Shown: positions 1-10,570 of the stretch, piece after piece
Numbering within the stretch: the stretch's first letter is position 1
How the letters are laid out: each line of letters starts with the position of its first letter
From: Erodium maritimum
Taxonomy: Eukaryota > Streptophyta > Magnoliopsida > Geraniales > Geraniaceae
Assembly: GCA_963921825.1 (NCBI GenBank)
Contig: OY997590.1
Location: 51,105,039 to 51,169,038, forward strand
DNA length: 64,000 nucleotides
Direction of reading: 5' to 3'
Notes under the pieces: generated by a model
Database searches by the model: none
What the model was told of the DNA's origin: nothing
Seen by the model: the letters and a program-made list of their open reading frames with translations, nothing else
Made by a program: the position numbers and the translations under genes

Positions 1-936
1 AAAAGAAGAAAAATGAGGGGGGAAAAGAGACATGCAAAATAACAAAAGAACACACAAAGGTGGAAAAGAGGAAAAAAACAGGTATGCACAGGAACAAAAC
101 ATTTGCAGATTTATTACAATGCAACAAAGCCCTTTTTGCAGCGAGGGAATAAAAACAAAACCACGATCATAAATGCAGTTAGCAGGTAAGGCACATGTCA
201 AGCTGAACAAAAAACATAGAACATACATGTGAAAACAAAGGTCAAAAGAACTTACGTATAAAGTAAGGCAAACTCCAAGAACCTGTTCCCAATTTTTTTG
301 TTTTGCTGAATCCTGTGAATCATGAACAGCAAGTAAGGCACAACAGTATCCCAACTCGCGAACTGTATATCTAGTTACAAAATTAATGGGACAGAAGCGA
401 ATGAACATACCAAATGTCGATGGAGTAAGTGTAGTGCCCTAAACTGAGTTGAAGATCAGTCACAGTTCTTGCCTCATGAGAATACAGGCCCAAAACACAA
501 CTAAGTATACCAACAAAACAGATCGACATTTAGATAACAAATGAATAAGATGCAAAGAAATAAGTAGGTAATTAGAACATGATCATCAGGAACTAAATAC
601 GTTGGCTTTTTTCAAAGGGGCATTTAGGTGTATAAGGACTTGGCCTGTAAAAGGGGATGAGAAAGTATTGTACCTGTACAAAAGAGTTGGAGGAGTGAAG
701 GTTAATTGTATACTGTGTTGTACATAAATAAGAAGAGAAGAGACAAAGAGGTGGTAGGATGAAGAGATGACTGAACTAAATGTTGAAATGAAAGGTTGAA
801 GGGACAATTATTGGGTCTTTAAAACCTGTAACAGTAGTTTTAAAACGAAATGGGCAGTTACACCCACTGTCTCAGCTGTAACAGATATGTCTGTGGCATA
901 TGGTTTTAAAAAACTCATACCCTAGGTTAAATGAAA

Positions 937-1230
937 AAAGCTTCGAATGAAAAGGATGTTGAAGGCACAAATCAGACCTGAATTTGGGTTATGTTGTGCA
1001 GCACCCGGTATTGTACCCACACAATGTATGCCTACAGAGACACAAGTAATCGAAAATGTATATAAAGGACAATAAACAGTATAGTAAACCATATGTATAA
1101 AAGAGATCAACGAAGCACAAAATATATGTTTTCAAAGAGTAAGGTACGATTCATGATTTATGATTCATAAAAAGAGAACAGTAGACATCATTTTTGTCTT
1201 TACAACCAGGTGCTGGAAGAAAAAAAAATT
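937..1230 (-). repeat. Tandem duplication, copy A
   Basis: This block matches 1747-2050 over about 290 bp with clear divergence. Shared landmarks in order include the stretch around the exon-like unit, a CATATG-containing segment, a TTTTCAAAGAG stretch and a TTTACA-CCAGGTG segment. The two copies lie about 814 bp apart in the same orientation, which indicates an old tandem duplication of a roughly 0.8-kb unit. Confidence 0.65.
978..1031 (-). other. 54-nt exon-like unit, copy A
   Basis: On the minus strand a polypyrimidine-rich tract ends in TCTGTAG at the left edge of this 54-nt unit, and CAG|GTCTG follows it, giving plausible acceptor and donor sites. The unit is 18 codons long and open in the phase-0 frame (AYIVWVQYRVLHNITQIQ). 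The second copy at 1792-1845 has exactly the same length and edges. No family was recognised and an expressed exon is not proven. It could be a microexon of an unknown gene or a chance open stretch kept by duplication. Confidence 0.35.
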
Positions 1231-1746
1231 ATCCGGATCATAACAAAAAGAAAAAAAAAACAACATTTTCTCATAGCCTAGGTTAAACACTTTAAAAAAG
1301 ACAATCATTTAAGCCTTGCATACCCAATAACGAAAACGAATCATTCACAATTCTATTATGGTAATACACTCGACACATTTTCACCACATTTACAAAGAAG
1401 TTAATGTTCATCTTAGCAAGGTTTAACTCATGCAAACACTTCAGACACCCCACAATAATATTAGGTTCATTCCAATTGGTCATTTCCATATAAAAGTGAC
1501 TAAATTTACTCTTATGCCACTTAGATTTGGAGGCAAACAAAATATAAAATAAGATTTGCCAATATCATCATAGTTTCAGATCAAGATTCATTGATCCAAA
1601 AAAAATGAATAAAACGCAAACTTATAATGTAAATTTTGCATTTGTGAACAGTGGGTAGATATATTTACAGCGTCCATGTAGTGCAGTGTAAAAATGAAGT
1701 GATTGAGTGATTAGAGCAAAAAAAAGTGCACAACATCACAAACATG

Positions 1747-2050
1747 GATCAAAAAGGCCAAAACAAAGGACGTCTAAGGCAGAAATCTGACCTGGGTTAG
1801 AGTTATGTTCGGGAGCACCCGCTGTTCGACCCACACGTTGTATACCTATAGAAGCAGAAAAAATTGGTAACGTATGCAAAGGACAAAAACGCGACAATAC
1901 AAACCATATGAAAAAAGGAGATAAAAGAAGCATAAAATACATGTTTTCAAAGAGCAAGCTACTATTTATGATTTTTAATTGATAAAAATAGAACAAAAGG
2001 CAACATTTTTTTTCTTTACATCCAGGTGTTGTAAGGACAAAACAGTATTT
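1747..2050 (-). repeat. Tandem duplication, copy B
   Basis: Partner of 937-1230, same order and orientation of landmarks. Divergence is substantial (about a quarter of positions in the 54-nt core), so the duplication is old. Confidence 0.65.
1792..1845 (-). other. 54-nt exon-like unit, copy B
   Basis: Minus-strand unit bounded by CTATAG acceptor and CAG|GTCAG donor consensus. It reads VYNVWVEQRVLPNITLTQ in phase 0, and 11 of 18 residues equal copy A. It is 54 nt like copy A although the sequence differs at about 14 positions, with no indels inside the unit. Function unknown. Confidence 0.35.
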
Positions 2051-2178
2051 GCTGCATAAAAAGCCAGCACAAAAGGCAAAAATTGAGCCACGCCACAGTC
2101 TCCATTTGCAACACCGTATGGTGAACGAACAAAATTAGGGAATTTTATGATACTGGAAACAAAAAATGATGCATACGA

Positions 2179-4800
2179 TGTCACGCTCCAATTTCAGTAA
2201 ATCAAACTCGGGACGCGAACATTTAAAATCATAAAACATTTGAAACCTGTTTTGAATAAACACTTTGAAATTACCATTTAGTTAATCAAAATAATATTTA
2301 CAACTCAAAAACGTCCCAACAATTGGACAAGTACAAGGTATCCGTCACTAGACTCAAAAGATGAAACCCGGACTCTGCTCCTAGCTCCTCAAGCTTCGAG
2401 AGCTCACCTAGTCCATCCTGTGATCAGTACCTGTAGGAAAAGCAGTTAGGGGTGAGCGTTCGCTCACCACCACGGATAACGGACTGACTACGGCATACTT
2501 AGCAGACAATGCCGGTAACACCAAAACCAAACCCAACACCGGGAATACAATCCCCAAACTCAAGTACTCAACTGACACACAACCCGTTACTTTCCTCAAC
2601 AGACTCAACACTCGGACTCGTAATGTAGACCCGACACAACGATTGACGACTTCCACCCAAGACACGACAGACAACCACGCAACACCCAAGATCACTAAGG
2701 ATCGCACACCAAACAAGATCACAAAGGATCGCATTCCAACCTCTCAGTAACCTCCCTCACGCCCTTTACCGATCCCAGTCAGGCCAGGCGGTCGACCTGT
2801 TGCATTTTCCTCGATACAAAGTCGGATCAGGCTGTCGACCTGTCACACTCACAACCCCAAACCACACACGCGCGGCCAAGACCCCTTTCCTCACGGGCGG
2901 GCCCCCTACCCCGTCTAAACATGCAGACGCGTGTGCTCGAGGACCCCCGTTTCATGAAGCGGGCCCCCAACCTCAGGTAACCACAATCACAGTCACAGCC
3001 AAAGCTCAACAAACAGCAACAACACCAATCCAACACTCCACGGCACTCATGGCCACCCAAGACACATCAACAGTCAAGACTCGGGTTCAACAACCCCCGG
3101 GCACTCACGGCCACCCAAAACACCAACGGTAAAACACGGGTTCAACAACCCCCACGGGAACTCATTGCCACCCAAGACATAAACTAAACAAACAACCTCC
3201 GGGCATGGTCATATGCCTCCAGTAGTTCTAATATCGCTAAGTTCTCTGTTCCTACGACACTACTAAGTATCACATGCTTTTCTAATATTCGCTACGTTCC
3301 CGTATCATGCCTTTCTAATTTTCAATTAAACCTACTTAACCCATGACACCCCGGTGTCACATGCAATTCTACTGTTAACTTTCCCTAGTCAGGGCCGAGA
3401 TCTGGCTACTTTTCCCTACCTCGTATATGTTCTCCAAAAGTGCCCAAATAAGCCCCGGCGTGATCTCAGTCACTTTCCTAGCTTTCCTTTGCCTCGGTCC
3501 GCAGCACGATCTAAAAGAACACAATTTTAAGGCACTTTTAAACTCGCAGGAATAAACTGAAATGCAATAAACTTAACACCCAAACGTAACCCCGACAATG
3601 TCGATCACTCCCAAACTTCTCGATTACTCGACATTGTCGATAAAGGACTCGGAAAAGCCCGATTCGCCCGACATGGCGAATCTGCCCGGGTTTTGGAAAC
3701 GCCCTTCCAGGGCTCCGAAAATTCCCGTTTTCGTTTCTACGGTCTTAGAACAATTCAAGGGTTCCTAGGCACTCTACGGAATCGAATTCCGACTTCTGAG
3801 TCAATTAATTAACGTTTAAAGTTTCTAAACCCGATAATTACAACTTTCGCATTTTAAAACCAGTTTTCGATTCGGTTGTGGATAAATGGTCCGGGGAACG
3901 TTCTAAACCACCCGAACACTAAACCCCATCACCCGAACACGTGGGCCCTACCCGGCCCAACTTGGTCGTGGGTCCTAGGGTTCAAGTGGGCCTGGCCCAC
4001 CATGGTGGTGGCCGGCCCTAGCTCCGGTCAGCCACCCCACATGGTGGCCGGAGCTCCTCCCGAGCTCCCGGTCACCAGAAAACGTCCTCCTTCACCTCCA
4101 AACGTCTCCAAAACGTCTCCAACACTCCCCCAACCTCAATACAACCCTAAACTGATAGTTTCAAACCAAAGCCTAATTTTAGAAAATTACAAATCGAAGA
4201 TCGGTTTGGTGATTACCGTAGAGGAAGATGAGGGGAGTTCGATTCTTGCAACGTTGAGACGATCCAATGGTTGATGACGTGAATAGTGGACAAACCCTAA
4301 CCCTAACTCTCTTCTTCTCCTTGTCCTTCTCTCTCTAACCCTCTTCTTCTTCTTTTTTTCTATTTTTGTTTCTCTCTTTCCCCCTTGGCCGAACCCCCTT
4401 AAGCCCTCACCTCTAATTTTCCCCCCAAAACCTAACACCACCACTTGTTTGACAAGTGGCATGGTGGGTCCCACACCTTTTGGGGAAATATCTAATAGAT
4501 ATTTTCCAATCAGATTCGCGAAATTTGGACGTTTCGGGCCCCGAACGGGCATTTTTTCCAAGAAATTACGAAACTTGGCGGACTACAAGGAAACGGCTCA
4601 ACTAATACCGCTGCGACGACGGCTAAGCTTTTTGGATCCAAAACGGTCCTCGAATCGACCAAAACGTCACTCGGTTGACTTTTCCAGCGAAAAGTCAACA
4701 TTTCCCAAATTGATCAGAAAGTTGCCCTGAGTCCCCCGGAACTCACTTTGGTTGATAACTTATGTCTGGTATGACCATCTGGGTCAGTTTTAGGTTCATT
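2179..4800 (-). repeat. 3' LTR of the Tekay-type element
   Basis: About 2.6 kb from TGTCACGCTCC (reverse complement of the LTR end GGGGCGTGACA) to the edge of the coding part. It is closely related to solo LTR A (24550-25461 plus 36262-38260), sharing the terminal segment, the AGGTCGACCGCCTGG minisatellite motif and the promoter-side half. A GC-rich LTR body makes several spurious open frames in this stretch. None is a gene. Confidence 0.85.
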
Positions 4801-6036
4801 TTTAGGTCACCTTCAGGAACACGTGATCGCCGACTACGAACTCAAGAGGTCGACGTCGTCTGTCGGCATAACTCTTCTGCCGACTCTGCGCGGTCCTCAA
4901 CCGATTGCGTATCAGCGCGACCTTCTCTGTCGTCTCTCTGACAAGATCTGTCCCCAGCAGACTCTTGTCCCCCACCTCTACCCAACACACTGGCGATCGA
5001 CACGGCCTCCCATACAATGCTTCGAACAGTGCCATCCCAATACTTGCCTGGTAGCTGTTGTTGTAGGCGAACTCGGCCAACGGCAGGTGGGTCTCCCACG
5101 ATCCCCTGAAATCCAGCACACATGTCCGCAACATGTCTTCCAAGATCTGAATAGTGGGCTCGGACTGACCGTCTGTCTGGGGATGGTGAGTTGTACTGAG
5201 TAGAACCTCGGTCCCCAATGCATCCTATAGAGACGGCCAAAATCTGGACGTGAAACGAGGATCCCTATTAGACACTATCGACACCGGGACCCCATGGAGA
5301 CGCAATATCTCCTGAATGTACAAGCTGCTCAACTTGTCGACCGGATCAGTCACCCTCATAGCCAAGAAATGATCTGACTTGGTCAACCGGTCGACTACCA
5401 CCCATACGACGTCGTTTCCCTTCGGCGATCTCGGTATTCCACACACGAAGTCCATCGTGATATGCTCCCACTTCCACGGGGCAATCGGTAGTGGCTGCAA
5501 CAATCCTGCGGGACGCTGATGCTCGGCCTTCACCTGCTGACAGACGAGACATCTCAACACAAACTCTGCGACTTCTCTCTGCATCCCGCACCACCAGAAG
5601 TGCCGCCTGATGTCACGATACATCTTGGTGCCCCCGGGTGCACTGTAAGACGCGAATGATGCGACTCTCGCAACACGTCGTCTCTACAGTTTCCCGGCAT
5701 GAACAACCCTCCTCGATACCGTAACCCCCAATCAGCACTAAGATCCCAGCCTGCCACTTCGTTACCTCGGACGACCCTCTCTGGGATCTCCAGCGTCTCG
5801 ACGTCCTCCGACTACGCCTCCAACACTCGGGCAAGCAGTGAGGGCTGAGCCACTAATGAGCACATGGCCATGTCACCAGTAACCTCCTCTAGCTCAAGCC
5901 CGAACGTGCTCAGCTCCCCCATCATGTCCCACTCTCGGACTGATATGCTGGCGAGGCTCGGAACCGACTTCCTACTCAAGGCGTCGGCGACCACGTTCGC
6001 CTTACCCGGATTGTAGTGTAGCTCAAAGTCGTACTC

Positions 6037-7302
6037 CTAGAGTAGCTCCATCCACCGCCACTGGCGCATGTTCAGGTCTCGCTGGGAAAATATGTACTTG
6101 AGGCTCTTGTGATCCGAGAACACCTGAAACCCCTCGCCATAAAGATAATATCGCCAACCCTTTAGCGCGAACACGACTGCTGCTAGCTCCAAGTCGTGGG
6201 TAGGATAGTTGCGCTCGTGCGTCTTCAACTGCCTGGAGCCATAAGCCACAACTCTGCCCAACTGCATCAGTACGCAGCCCAGTCCCTCTCCAGACGCATC
6301 ACAGTAGACATCATACCCGATCCCTCGCTCGGGCACCACCAATACTGGAGCGGTAGTCAGTCGAGTCTTCAATTCCGTGAACGCCCGTTCACAGTCCTCC
6401 GTCCACACAAACCCAACTTCCTTGCGCGTCAACAGAGTCATCGGCGCGGCTAGTCGCGCAAAGTCCTGGACAAATTGCCGATAATAGCCTGCCAACCCCA
6501 GAAAGCTGCGGATCTCGAAGACACTCGTGGGCCGTGCCCACTTCGAGACCACGTCGATCTTCGACGGATCGACCAGTATGCCGTCACGGGACACGATGTG
6601 ACCGAGGAATTTCACCTCAGCGAGACAGAACTCGCACTTCTCCAGGTTGGCATATAGCTGATGCTCGCGCAGTAGTTTCAGAACAGTCCTCAGATGTACC
6701 TTATGTGCCGCCTCGCTCTGCGAATAGATCATGATGTCGTCTACGAACACCACCACAAACTGATCTAAGTACGGCCGGAATATACTGTTCATCAGATCCA
6801 TGAACGCTGCAGGTGCGTTCGTCAGCCCAAACGGCATCACCAGGAATTCATAATGTTCATAGCGTGTCCGAAATGCAGTCTTTGCGACGTCCCCCTCTCG
6901 GACTCGCAACTGGTAGTAAGCAGATCGCAGATCGATCTTCGAGAAGAATGTCGACCCTCTCAACTGGTCGAACAAGTCATCGATCCTCGGCATCGGGTAT
7001 CGGTTCTTCACCGTGACCCAGTTCAGCTTCCGGTAATCTATACACATCCGTAGCTCTCCACTCTTCTTCTTCACGAAGAGTGCTAGTGCTCCCCACGGTG
7101 ATACACTCGGACGGATAAACCCCTTCTGCTGAAGCTCCTCGAGCTGACGCTTCAGCTCAGTCAACTCTACCGGCGCAAACCTGTAAGGCGCCATCGATAT
7201 CGCCGCCGTTCTCGGCACTAGGTCAATCACGAACTCCACCTCACGCTCCGGTGGCAACCCGCTCAACTCCTCAGGAAAGACCTCAGGGAACTCGCATACC
7301 AC
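6037..7302 (-). pseudogene. Fossil reverse transcriptase-RNase H part of the Tekay-type element
   Basis: A 421-residue open stretch holds the RT palm with IDYRKLN, the [14 protein letters not shown] block, [18 protein letters not shown] and the VFVDD catalytic core. It is followed by an RNase H domain starting at [17 protein letters not shown] and ending in a [13 protein letters not shown] block. These are diagnostic of plant Ty3/gypsy chromoviruses. It belongs to a broken element and is not a host gene. Confidence 0.95.
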
Positions 7303-7818
7303 TCTCGGTAACTCTCAGCTCTGCACAGCCGATACTTCCTCCACTGCGGACAACGCCGACATGAGAACCCCGCTCTTACTACCCAGCACACACTTCACCG
7401 TCGTGTTGCCTGCTGACACTGTCACTCGTCGCCTGTAGCAATCGATATTGGCTCGGTACCTCGCCAGCCAATCCATTCCCAATATCACATCAAAGGTCGT
7501 CATTCCCAGTACGAGAAGATCACCAGGGCAAGGACAGTCTGCGACTCTAATCTCGCAGACACGACAGACTCTAGTCAACGATACGCCACCCCCAATTGGG
7601 GTGTCCAGGCACAGGGGTGGACTCAACGACTCTAAACTCGGTCCCAACCCCTCAGCACAACTCAATGAAATAAACAAATGCGACGCCCCAGTATCAAATA
7701 AAAACAATGCCCATAAATGATACAATAAACACGTACCCTGGATGGTCTCGCGGTACGTGGTAGATCCTGGGGCCCAGGAGTCGGTAACTGCGTACACTCT
7801 CCACTGCGAGGCCTGCTC

Positions 7819-8021
7819 CAGCGAAAAGTCAACATTTCCCAAATTGATCAGAAAGTTGCCCTGAGTCCCCCGGAACTCACTTTGGTTGATAACGAGGTCA
7901 ACTTATGTCCGATATGACCCTCTAGGTCACTTTTAGGTTCAATTAAGTGTCCGTCTTAAAAAAATTAAATTTTCCTGTTTTTCGCAGGTTTGACTAGCGT
8001 TGACCGGGAGTGGTTATTACA
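7819..8021 (-). repeat. 5' LTR fragment of the Tekay-type element
   Basis: About 200 bp that matches the start of solo LTR A (TGTAATAACCACTCCCGG, read on the minus strand from 8021). It ends at the TACGA target duplication. Confidence 0.8.
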
Positions 8022-8026
8022 TACGA

Positions 8027-8520
8027 CAAATTTGGCGAACCACAAATAACCAGATTCTACGACTCACAAAAGATTTGAAGCGGAAACCGCAAACCACCCA
8101 AGGTCTAACTGTGGTCAACAAATCTTCCCATGGCATGTTAGCTACCTCTAACTTGTCAGCTAATTCTGACGTAAATAATATATGGGCCTAATCTCTGGCC
8201 AACCTATTCTTAGAAAGACCATATAGGTGTACAACACTAGGCGTTATATCGAAACTCTTGAATCACAAACAAAGAGATCACCAAACATAGGCTAAGTAGT
8301 GAAATAACACCAACAAAAAAGGAACAACAATGTATTTCCAGTAAGTCAGGTAGTGGAAAGCAAACATGCTTTAGTCTGGGAAACAAAGTTCAGCGAAAAA
8401 GGGGACATGAAATACGTAATAGCAAACATGCTTCAGTCTGGTAAAATAGTGTTGCGAACAGAGAACCATGAAATAAGTAATAGTCCATAAAAAAGTACAA
8501 ATTAAATGAACTAGGAACAT
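8027..8520. other. 3' flank of the RPA-like pseudogene
   Basis: Non-coding. It contains a short local direct repeat (GCAAACATGCTT-AGTCTGG near 8362 and 8423). Being just downstream of the pseudogene stop on the minus strand, it probably includes the former 3'UTR. No polyadenylation signal is assigned. Confidence 0.5.
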
Positions 8521-10553
8521 CTAGTCTTCTTCTTCGTCGGAGGAAGAAACAACACAGTTGTTCCTCTTGCGGGGTGTCAAGTTCACCTCAGTTTGGTATT
8601 CAACCGCCTTCCCCTTTCCTTTCCCAAAGCCACCGGGGGATTTAGGAAGTGTCCTACGAGCAACATCATAAGTTCTTCCTTTGCAGGCCAGAGAACCGCA
8701 ACAGAAGCAGGCATCAGTAAAAAAAATGGGAGAACGAAGAAGAAGACTAGATAGATAAATAGAGAGAGCAAAGAATGGGACCAAACCATTTGGTCAGTTG
8801 TGAACACGTCAACTAATGTGAAGGAGTCACTGCCCCTACTGAGGTTGTACTTCGTGAGACCGATCTTGAAAATGTACTCCTGCCTGCACAAATCCTTAAT
8901 CTGTTGTGGAAAGGTGTCCACTCCACGCTCTAAGCGATTGAACACCTTCTTCGCCGTAGAGTCGACCATGCGTTCAGCGACTTTGTTGAGAGCGGTGCAT
9001 ATGATTGTGTCTGTCTCGTCCTCGACAGTAAAGTTAATTTTGTAGCTACATGGCAGAGAAAAAACGTCAGTGGGTAGCCTACACTTATCTTGGAAGATAG
9101 GGAAAGAAACAGAGTGAAGGACGTACTAAACCATTGGCGAGTTTGTTGTTGCTAAACAGGTGGTGCATTTGTAGTAGTCAGCTTCAGGTAGGGCCTTGTA
9201 TTTGCACTCAGGACAGCCAGGTAAAACCACCCACTATGGGTTAATATCTCTGTAATGCAGCCCACAAAAGTCATTTTGTAGCCCTGAGAAGAAACCAGAG
9301 TTAGCATAAACCGTCTAATGGGCAACGAAGGAGGAGAAAAGAGCGAGAACTAACCTCTTCTTCAGTTTTCCACTCAGCAGCAAGTATCTCAGCAATCGTC
9401 AACCGATTCTCAGACATGGCTTCAGAAGTAGTGCTCGATGTCCCTGGAGACCGGCCAAGCAAAACAATCGGTTTTGCATCAGCAGCAAGCTCAGCCCGGA
9501 TTCGATCCACATCAGAGCAATCCAGGTCGATGAACATCTGGGTTGCACTTGTCGCATTGAAGCCATAAGAACCTGGGAGGTAAATAGTAGGCGTGTCAGA
9601 TACTAGCGCATTTTTAAAATAGACAGCTATTGCGAAGGAAAAAATGCAAAAGGGCACGGTAAAACGCACCATCATATTGTGTTATTTTGAGGGAGGTGGC
9701 AACAACCATGACAGGCTCAGTTGCAACATCAAGCCTGTGAGCTTAGACAAACGTCTCAGCCTGAGTCTTCCACAGAGTGAGTTTGATCTTCCCTTCGCTG
9801 GAAATATGGAAAACGTATTAGGTAAATCTTGCTTAAAAGCTGGGAAAAGTATTTATTAGAAGGAAAAATAAGTAAATGGCTAACGACGGGCTGGTCAGAA
9901 CATTACGTGGGGGAGAGGAGCTCAAGCTCACGTTTGACTTTGTTGCCCGAAACATCCTCCACCTCTCCGACGGAAATCAGAAGGCACACAATATCTGCAG
10001 CGAAGTAGAGTTGGTAAAGATTGCGCCCAATAGAATGAAAAATGGAATAAGCAAGTGGTTCAAAATACCTGTCAAGTATGTCGGATCACCAGTCCGATGT
10101 TCAACAGCCGCATGGGGCACAAACTGGAAGGCGTGGTCAGGAATGCCAGGCGTTGGGACAGCTACCCGCTTAACCGTTGTGATCAGGGAGAAGAAAATTC
10201 TCTTTGGTGTGTCTACCGGGCGGTACTGCCCAGTCACAGGGGAGACGATAAAGTTCATGAACGAATAAACTGTGCCGACCGACAAAAGGTGACGAAAGCA
10301 TTTCATGAGGGTCCTCTTAACTTGAACCCATATACAGGTCCCCTGGACAAAGGAGAAAAAGCTGTTAGGCATGAGCACTTTAACCATGAAAGGGTTCAGC
10401 GAAGGCACGTACCGCAGAGTCAGCAACTATCATGTCGAGGCTCATCGGTACATCGGTGTTAGGGTTGACAAATTCCCAAAGGCGGCAGACGCAGACCTCT
10501 ATGGGGACAGACCCGGATGTTTTTGTTAGGGATTTGAGAGGAACAAATTCCAT
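8521..10553 (-). pseudogene. Replication protein A large subunit (RPA70)-like gene, decayed
   Basis: The family binds single-stranded DNA through OB folds in replication and repair. Minus-strand exons with GT-AG borders are 10413-10553 (starts MEFVPLKSLTKTSGSVPI), 10069-10342 (DUF223/OB region, ending RTGDPTYLTG), 9907-9994, 9670-9797 (EGKIKLTLWKTQAETF), 9355-9602 (IYLPGSYGF to AEILAAEWKTEEE), 9127-9283 (zinc ribbon C-P-E-C ... C-T-T-C), 8787-9045 (YKINFTVEDETDTIICTALN, IFKIGLTKYNLSRG) and a last exon ending SSSDEEED near 8521. Exon phases agree except for two lesions: an in-frame TAA at 9743-9745 and a one-base loss near 9213-9220 just before CPEC. The last splice junction does not keep the acidic tail in frame, so that exon is uncertain. 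Such genes are often amplified in plants and some ride on Helitrons. No Helitron ends were identified here. Confidence 0.85.
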
Positions 10554-10570
10554 GGTTGTAACAACTCTGA

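Larger units (their letters stand above)
1..2173. other. AT-rich non-coding flank with no recognised gene
   Basis: No open frame here resembles a known family. The stretch is A-rich on the plus strand with scattered short frames. The only structure found is a diverged tandem duplication carrying a 54-nt exon-like unit, listed separately. Because the Tekay insertion at 2179-8021 has perfect target duplications, this stretch was originally continuous with 8022 onward. It is therefore the downstream side of the RPA-like pseudogene. Confidence 0.6.
2179..8021 (-). mobile_element. Ty3/gypsy element, Tekay-type chromovirus, broken
   Basis: A fossil retroelement on the minus strand. It is bounded by TG...CA ends and a perfect 5-bp target duplication, TACGA at 2174-2178 and 8022-8026. 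Parts seen are a long 3' LTR (about 2179-4800), integrase remnants (about 4.8-5.7 kb), reverse transcriptase plus RNase H (about 6.0-7.3 kb), an aspartic protease region (about 7.3-7.8 kb) and only a short piece of 5' LTR (about 7819-8021). No gag or primer-binding site was seen. RT motifs such as the FVDDI core and a chromovirus-type integrase tail suit the Tekay/Del clade with multi-kb LTRs. It is broken, with several breaks. Having no full LTR pair, it cannot be dated well. Confidence 0.9.

Noticed and set aside
4285-4310. Telomere-like AACCCTAACCCTAACTC
   Set aside because: Only about two units, inside an LTR leader. Not an interstitial telomere array.
2408-4730. Several 60-140-codon frames on both strands
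   Set aside because: All lie in the GC-rich LTR of the Tekay-type element and recur in LTR A (24.7-25.4 kb, 37.1-37.8 kb).
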